Part shown: piece by piece, positions 16,491 through 20,286 of the stretch
Numbering within the stretch: position 1 is the stretch's first letter
Layout: each line of letters opens with the position of its first letter
Origin: Symbiodinium natans
Lineage: Eukaryota; Sar; Dinophyceae; Suessiales; Symbiodiniaceae
Reading direction: 5' to 3'
NCBI GenBank assembly: GCA_905221605.1
Contig: CAJNDS010002307.1
Span: forward strand, 110,001 to 130,286
Length of the DNA stretch: 20,286 nucleotides
The notes under the pieces: generated by a model
The model's input: only the letters and a program-made list of their open reading frames with translations
Database searches by the model: none
What the model was told of the DNA's origin: nothing
Made by a program: the position numbers and the translations under genes

Positions 16491-16601
16491 CCCAGAGGGT
16501 CCATTTGTACTACTATTATGGAATTCGGTACCCTAAAACCCTACGTAGAAGGGTTGTTGGGTACCTAATGCCAGAAAGGTACTACAAAAGGACCCTCTGG
16601 G
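16491..16601. repeat. MITE-like hairpin element, family A, copy 4 (best preserved)
   Basis: The ends CCCAGAGGGTCC and GGACCCTCTGGG are perfect inverted repeats of 12 bp, and pairing continues inward with few mismatches (TTTGTACTACTATTATGGAA against TACAAAAGGACCC and beyond). The inner GGTACCCTAAAACCCTAC pairs with GTAGAAGGGTTGTTGGGTACC. TA is found close to both ends, which could be a target duplication, but the match is not clean. Confidence 0.8.
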
Positions 16602-16670
16602 TACAAGGTGTGCAAGAATTATGTGTAAGTGAATTATGTGTGTCCGCGTGCACTTGTGCAAGTACACGTC

Positions 16671-16690
16671 GGGTTTAGGGTTTAGGGTTT
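16671..16690 (+). repeat. ITS, short TTTAGGG
   Basis: Under three units. Confidence 0.75.
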
Positions 16691-16740
16691 CCGACTTGTA
16701 GGCCTGTAGATCTAGGGCTGCCGTATCCACCTCAATGATC

Positions 16741-16930
16741 GTTCTGCCTCAAAAACTCGTGCTGCCTCATTAACACCGCGTGGCGAGGCAGCACTCTACA
16801 TCTGCAGGGTCGCCAGGGAGATGGTTCGGAAAAGAGAACTAAAGGGAAACGCCGGCATCTTAGCTTGCATGCTGCCTCAAGTATGCATGCTGTCTCTCTG
16901 AGGCAGCATGCAAAACTGAGGCAGAATGCA
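16741..16930. repeat. Nested inverted-repeat element built on GCTGCCTCA
   Basis: The outer arms 16741-16770 (TTCTGCCTCA ... GTGCTGCCTCA) and 16899-16930 (TGAGGCAGCATGC ... TGAGGCAGAATGC) are inverted copies. Inside are a hairpin GCATGCTGCCTCA / TGAGGCAGCATGC (16867-16879 with 16899-16911, perfect 13 bp) and a second one GCTGCCTC / GAGGCAGC (16761-16768 with 16785-16792). There is no ORF. Confidence 0.7.
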
Positions 16931-16986
16931 TATAGAAACCCTTGAATTAAAAGACACTATGGACCCAGGACCCATTAAGCCCCAGA

Positions 16987-17081
16987 CCCTAAACCCTAAA
17001 CCCTCTTAGGGTTTAGGGTTTAGGGTTTAGGGTTTAGGGTTTAGGGTTTAGGGTTTAGGGTTTAGGGTTTAGGGTTTAGGG
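16987..17081. repeat. ITS, head-to-head CCCTAAA / TTTAGGG
   Basis: C-strand units switch to about eleven G-strand units across CCCTAAACCCT-CTT-AGGG at about 17005, forming a palindromic telomeric junction. Confidence 0.95.
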
Positions 17082-17228
17082 CCGCAGCCGGTCGAGACCG
17101 TACCCGGGGTTGGCCTCCGTTCGCCCGGGGAGTTGGGACACAAACTCCAGCACGGCGCCTGCATTGCATGGCCCGGCACCCCCCCCCCCCGAAACATTAT
17201 TTGTACAGTGAAGCCCAAAATCCTCCCT

Positions 17229-17311
17229 CAACCCAAAACCCTAAACCCTAAACCCTAAACCCTAAGCCCTAAGCCCTAAGCCCTGAAACACAAACCCTAA
17301 ACCCTAAACCC
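17229..17311 (-). repeat. ITS, CCCTAAA and CCCTAAG
   Basis: Includes three consecutive CCCTAAG units. Confidence 0.93.
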
Positions 17312-17438
17312 GAGAGCTGCGTCGGGTGAATGTCAGGATTATGACTGCCCCTAAGTACCAATCAAGGCTTAAGGAGCTGGAGATTTCCAACCAGGGCCTT
17401 AGAAGGAGAAGTGGGGAACCAGGTTTGAGGGTTCATAT

Positions 17439-17560
17439 AGGGTTTAGGGTTTTGGGAGGGTTTAGGGGTTCTTATTATAAGTTAGGTTTAGGGTTTAGGG
17501 TTTAGGGTTTAGGGTTTAGGGTTTAGGGTTTAGGGTTTAGGGTTTAGGGTTTAGGGTTTA
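17439..17560 (+). repeat. ITS abutting the retroelement ORF
   Basis: Degenerate at 17439-17474, then about eleven regular TTTAGGG units at 17482-17560. The open frame of the retroelement ORF begins two bases further on. Confidence 0.96.
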
Positions 17561-17672
17561 TTTGGGGGGATACAAGGCACCTTCTTCCGGGGTATATTGG
17601 GGGATAAAAGCCCTGGCTCGAGGGCCTTCCAGCGGCAGGGTTGTGTCAGCTAAGTCTCGAGGGACGCGCGCC

Positions 17673-19706
17673 ATGGTTGGGGACAGCTTGCTGTCCGAAC
17701 TGGTCAGAGGGGAGTCGGTTTCCCAAGTGGGTTGTGTTGACAGTTTGGATGGCATTCGAGGGGGTTTCCACTGCCTGCGGACATTTGAGACTCATGCACA
17801 TTCTCACAAAGCCATTGACGTGCGCGCAAGTGCCACAATGTCTGATGCCTTAGTTTGGACTGTTCTGCAGTTCTTGCGAGTTGAATCGGAGACTTTGGAT
17901 ACATGTATCCTCCCACCGTCCGTTGCTCAAATGTTGCTTCAATGTGACGGCAGCAATCTGCGAAAGTGTGTAGAGCCTCTGGGTGTTCTTGACCCTGCTT
18001 GCTCGCTGCTGGTTGTCTTCCCTGCTGAAGGGCACTGGGCCTTGTTGCAACTCACACAGACTTTCTCGCATAGGCTGCAAGCTGTGTACTATGATGGAGT
18101 GCCCCAAAGAATCTTGTCTGCAGCAACAGCGCTTGCTATGCGTATCGCAGCACTGTGGGACAAACCACTCGAACCGGTAGAGTCAAAGTGCATCTTCGAA
18201 CAGACAACCGAGCATTCATGCGGAGCCATTGCATTAGCGCATGCTGCTGCATGCTTGGCGGGTAACGCCGAAGGGGCTCTGCAGAATGTTGTCTCGTTGG
18301 TGACGCTTTTTGCGCATGCAGTACCAGTCGGCCACATTCATTGCTCAGGTGGTCTCTCTCAGGAGCAAGAGACTAAACTAAAGGAGCTGCTGCTAGAGAA
18401 AGGCGTTCCCGCCGATCAGGTGCACTCTCGTGTGCAGGCAGCAGTGGCCAAGGTCGGTCCAGGGCCATTAGCTAAGTGCCTGAGCGCCACCAACCCCTGG
18501 ATGGCCCTCAAGTCAGCAGCGTCCCAACCGGGAGCCAACTTTCGCTACATCAAGCCCGAAGAGTTGGCAGCGCAAGTTGAGGCCAAGGCAGCAAGCAAGT
18601 TTGGGGCTGCCGTGCAGGACGCCAAGCGCAAAAAGCAGAAGGACAAACGGCCCAGGCCAGATGCTCCAGTCCTGCAAGTTGATCCGGCCCACCTGCTACT
18701 TGCTCAAGGTTCTTTTGTTGGCCCAGAGAACTCGCCACTTGGCCAACTTGCCATTTCCGAAGTTGGTAGCCAAGCCACGGGGGTTGCCTTTTGTTGCGCG
18801 CAGCAGATGTTGCCATACATTCAGAGCTTTAAGTCCCTTTCCGTTGATGCGCTTGGCCTGATTTCTACTTCGGAACTTCCATCTGAAGCTATTGCAGGCG
18901 TACCAGCACGTAACATTCGCTTTCCTGCCATCTATGCACCCACCAATGAGCCAGTGCTTCTTTCCGGCACTCTCCTCCAATTGGGAGATGAAGAGGTTGA
19001 TTTGGCCAGGCAAGACATTGCAGATGTCGAGCAGCTGCCTACGTCCACCATCCGCATCTCAGTTTACCGTGACGAAGTGGGCATTCCATGGGAGGAGTTC
19101 TGTCCTGCACCGATTCGTGCTTTGCTTGCCAAGGTACCAGGTCTTACTTTATGTCGGGATGGCTCTTGCAGGGGTGACTGCCCGTGCTTTCACGCGCCTG
19201 TTGATGAGACCTTGGACCAGTTGTTCCTGGACGTGTGGGCTCGACAGTGGGCTAGGCTTGAAGGGGGCCGTGCAGATCCTGGCACAGCTGCTGCGTTCCA
19301 CGCGTTGTTCCGCATTCCCACTTCTGCCTTGAAACACTGTCTCCGCTTGGGCATACAAGGTGTGTACTGCGAACCTCGTTCCAGCGATGGGTTTTCGCCA
19401 AGTGAGGTCTACTCTGTAGTGTGGTTGCCAAACGCAGATCGACAAGCAGCTTCGCATGCTCTCAAAACCTGCGGCAAAGCCATAGCCGTTGCCAGGCTGG
19501 GTAAGAAATTCGGCTTGAGGGTCCGTGAAAGTGACGAAGGTGCAGTGTTCGCTGCGCACCGCCCTGGCCAGGAATTTGTCCAGATAAAGGTTGTCCAGAA
19601 ATGGCGGGTGTACCCACTGCTTAAGGGGGATACAACGCCACCACATGCAACAGCTCCTCCGCAAGTGGGACTGGAAGGCTCGTCCGCTCCAGCCCGCCAG
19701 AGGTGA
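17673..19706 (+). CDS. Retroelement ORF (LINE-like, dinoflagellate type) with Ulp1/C48-like protease domain; frame 1 of 3
   Basis: This is the only long ORF in the window. It is open from 17562, and the first ATG (17673) gives 677 codons to the TGA at 19704. No ATG lies upstream, because telomeric repeats there supply stops. A second ATG at 17838 immediately precedes the conserved domain. Numbering from 17673, residues about 56-225 resemble the Ulp1/SENP (C48) cysteine protease: EGHW with His121, YYDG with Asp141, Gln177, and EHSCGAIALAHA with Cys183. The Gln-to-Cys distance of 6 equals that of yeast Ulp1. A lysine/arginine-rich linker follows at about 318-329, then a Cys/His cluster at about 494-507, then a region shared, from memory, with Symbiodinium retroelement polyproteins. 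Coding sense continues out of frame beyond 19629, so the TGA is probably a frameshift artefact. The family is well recognised; protease activity and the start are inferred. Confidence 0.8.
   Translation: MVGDSLLSELVRGESVSQVGCVDSLDGIRGGFHCLRTFETHAHSHKAIDVRASATMSDALVWTVLQFLRVESETLDTCILPPSVAQMLLQCDGSNLRKCVEPLGVLDPACSLLVVFPAEGHWALLQLTQTFSHRLQAVYYDGVPQRILSAATALAMRIAALWDKPLEPVESKCIFEQTTEHSCGAIALAHAAACLAGNAEGALQNVVSLVTLFAHAVPVGHIHCSGGLSQEQETKLKELLLEKGVPADQVHSRVQAAVAKVGPGPLAKCLSATNPWMALKSAASQPGANFRYIKPEELAAQVEAKAASKFGAAVQDAKRKKQKDKRPRPDAPVLQVDPAHLLLAQGSFVGPENSPLGQLAISEVGSQATGVAFCCAQQMLPYIQSFKSLSVDALGLISTSELPSEAIAGVPARNIRFPAIYAPTNEPVLLSGTLLQLGDEEVDLARQDIADVEQLPTSTIRISVYRDEVGIPWEEFCPAPIRALLAKVPGLTLCRDGSCRGDCPCFHAPVDETLDQLFLDVWARQWARLEGGRADPGTAAAFHALFRIPTSALKHCLRLGIQGVYCEPRSSDGFSPSEVYSVVWLPNADRQAASHALKTCGKAIAVARLGKKFGLRVRESDEGAVFAAHRPGQEFVQIKVVQKWRVYPLLKGDTTPPHATAPPQVGLEGSSAPARQR
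17838..18330 (+). other. Ulp1/C48-like cysteine protease domain within the retroelement ORF
   Basis: The predicted catalytic residues appear in the order and rough spacing of Ulp1-type SUMO proteases. His is at 18033-18035 in GHWALLQL, Asp at 18093-18095 in VYYDGVPQ, the oxyanion-hole Gln at 18201-18203, and the nucleophile Cys at 18219-18221 in HSCGAIAL. In the yeast enzyme the distances are 17 (His-Asp) and 6 (Gln-Cys) residues; here they are 20 and 6. All four positions are intact even though the element is frameshifted downstream. The substrate is unknown. It could be self-processing of the element protein or removal of a ubiquitin-like modifier; the sequence does not decide this. Confidence 0.7.
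19152..19193 (+). other. Cys/His cluster, possible zinc knuckle
   Basis: The translation reads CRDGSCRGDCPCFH, with cysteines at codons 19152, 19167, 19179 and 19185 and a histidine at 19191. A C-x4-C-x3-C-x3-H reading uses the first, second and third cysteines plus the histidine. The spacing is compact and typical of nucleic-acid-binding knuckles, but it is not the exact retroviral CCHC (C-x2-C-x4-H-x4-C). Zinc binding is inferred. In a retroelement ORF upstream of a coiled coil, a role in binding element RNA would be natural. Confidence 0.4.
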
Positions 19707-19833
19707 TGCTCAAGGCAGCGCCTGGGACATCGGATCTGCTGACGACCCTCCTGCTCAAGCCCTTCCAGTTGGCGACAGCTTCGCAATCTTGACCCGTCTG
19801 AAGGGCCCTGCCACTGGTGAAAGGCCGATACCA
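19630..19833 (+). pseudogene. Retroelement ORF continuation, frame 2 of 3
   Basis: After the frame ending at 19706 becomes proline-rich and low in sense, the next frame reads LLRKWDWKARPLQPARGDAQ and then a run ending in LPVGDSFAILTRLKGPATG. From memory, this K-W-x-W-x-A-R-P-L-Q-P-x-R-x-D pattern is what follows the corresponding domain in Symbiodinium LINE-like polyproteins. The switch fits one extra G in the G5 run at 19625-19629: removing it joins LLKG directly to IQRHHMQQLL. This frame ends at a TGA at 19875 after turning into non-conserved sequence near 19834. Confidence 0.65.
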
Positions 19834-19837
19834 GTCA

Positions 19838-20286
19838 GTCACTGCTTCCCGCCGCACGAAGCGGGCCATCATATATGACGATGGCGAAGGTCCCACAAAT
19901 GAGGCAGATCCCTGGGCCAATGGCAGGGACCCGTGGAGCCAGGCTACGTCCAGCACATGCCCCCGTCCGCCTCCAGGCTTACCAAGCCCGGCCATCTCGT
20001 CAAGCGCAGAGAAGAAGCTGGACCAGCTCCGCTTGGAGCTAACCAGCCAAGTCCACGAGGCTGTCACTCAACAGGTCCAGTCGGTTGCCGGGGCAGAGGC
20101 CCAGCAACAAGGGGTGCACGACAAGCGCCTGCTGCGTTTGGAACAGAGCGTTAGCGAACTGCAGCGCCAAAACCAGAAGTTTGAGGGTTGGTTCCAGGAG
20201 TTTGGAAACAAAGTCACAGCCACTACCGCCCAGGTCCAACAAGTTGCGGCCACGCTTGAAGCCACAAACACACAGGTCCAGCAAGT
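19838..20286 (+). pseudogene. Retroelement ORF continuation, frame 3 of 3, with coiled coil; runs off the window
   Basis: This frame is open to the window end; its last in-frame stop is the TGA at 19799-19801. It reads TASRRTKRAIIYDDGEG, a DPW-repeat acidic segment (ADPWANGRDPWSQ), a proline patch, and then from about 19998 a Gln/Leu/Val-rich amphipathic stretch (KKLDQLRLELTSQVHEAVTQ, later RLLRLEQSVSELQRQNQKFE and GWFQEF). The last part looks like a coiled coil. The same order (DPW segment, coiled coil with FEGWFQE) is what I recall of dinoflagellate retroelement ORFs, where the endonuclease and reverse transcriptase follow. Entry into this frame coincides with a four-base tandem duplication at 19832-19840. 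The 3' part of the element is not in the window. Confidence 0.65.

Noticed and set aside
17092-17180. GC-rich spacer considered as an rRNA fragment
   Set aside because: No conserved rRNA core sequence can be recognised. It only holds a local CCCGGGG inverted pair and a C10 run.
1-17560. CRISPR-like array (regular repeats and spacers)
   Set aside because: Repeat blocks vary in length, spacing and orientation and consist of a telomeric heptamer. The coding content is eukaryotic.
19149-20067. Long minus-strand open frames opposite the retroelement ORF
   Set aside because: They are shadows of a GC-rich coding region. The plus strand carries the recognisable motifs in every segment.

Overview
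The window looks like nuclear DNA of a dinoflagellate, most plausibly from or near the Symbiodiniaceae. Three things point that way: a plant/dinoflagellate-type telomeric heptamer (TTTAGGG), a long retroelement ORF whose domain order and local motifs match the multi-domain ORF that precedes the endonuclease/reverse transcriptase of dinoflagellate LINE-like elements, and a decayed Ty1/copia reverse-transcriptase fragment. I see no bacterial or organellar gene, rRNA or tRNA. The assignment rests on recognition by eye, not on a search.

Positions 1-17560 form a mosaic with no intact gene. More than 55 blocks of interstitial telomeric sequence (ITS), from about 20 to 200 bp, alternate with short unique spacers. 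The blocks occur in both orientations (TTTAGGG and CCCTAAA) and switch strand dozens of times. By my hand-drawn intervals they make up about 5 kb of the first 17.5 kb. Some are near-perfect (1481-1590, 8698-8800, 9214-9322, 15752-15846). Others consist of variants: TTTGGGG at 5170-5272 and 14222-14268, an alternating TTTAGGG/TTGAGGG 14-mer at 8526-8588, and CCCCTAAA octamers at 11317-11442.

The spacers hold several families of small non-coding hairpin (MITE-like) elements. Family A (about 105 bp, ends CCCAGAGGGTCC) is at 481-582, 10673-10780, 15934-16117 and 16491-16601. Family B (about 110 bp, ends CTAGGNTGCCCAG) is at 6768-6877, 7868-8067, 10321-10471 and 13409-13548. Single hairpin elements lie at 1045-1150, 8821-8870, 12190-12312 and 16741-16930. 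Three of these copies (A at 15934, B at 7868, B at 13409) carry a block of telomeric repeat inside the element. Comparison with intact sister copies therefore shows the pre-insertion sequence directly. This fits telomeric repeats being added at internal DNA breaks.

Coding remnants are few. A copia-type reverse-transcriptase fragment (minus strand, 10781-11003) is cut off on one side by a family A element and on the other by ITS. From 17561 the composition changes abruptly. An uninterrupted ORF (17673-19706, open from 17562) encodes an Ulp1/C48-like cysteine-protease domain, a basic linker and a Cys/His cluster. Its coding sense then continues in a second frame (19630-19833) and a third (19838 to the window end), where a coiled-coil region begins. 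The element is therefore a frameshifted, probably inactive copy. The endonuclease and reverse transcriptase expected next would lie beyond 20286. Its 5' edge directly abuts a TTTAGGG array.
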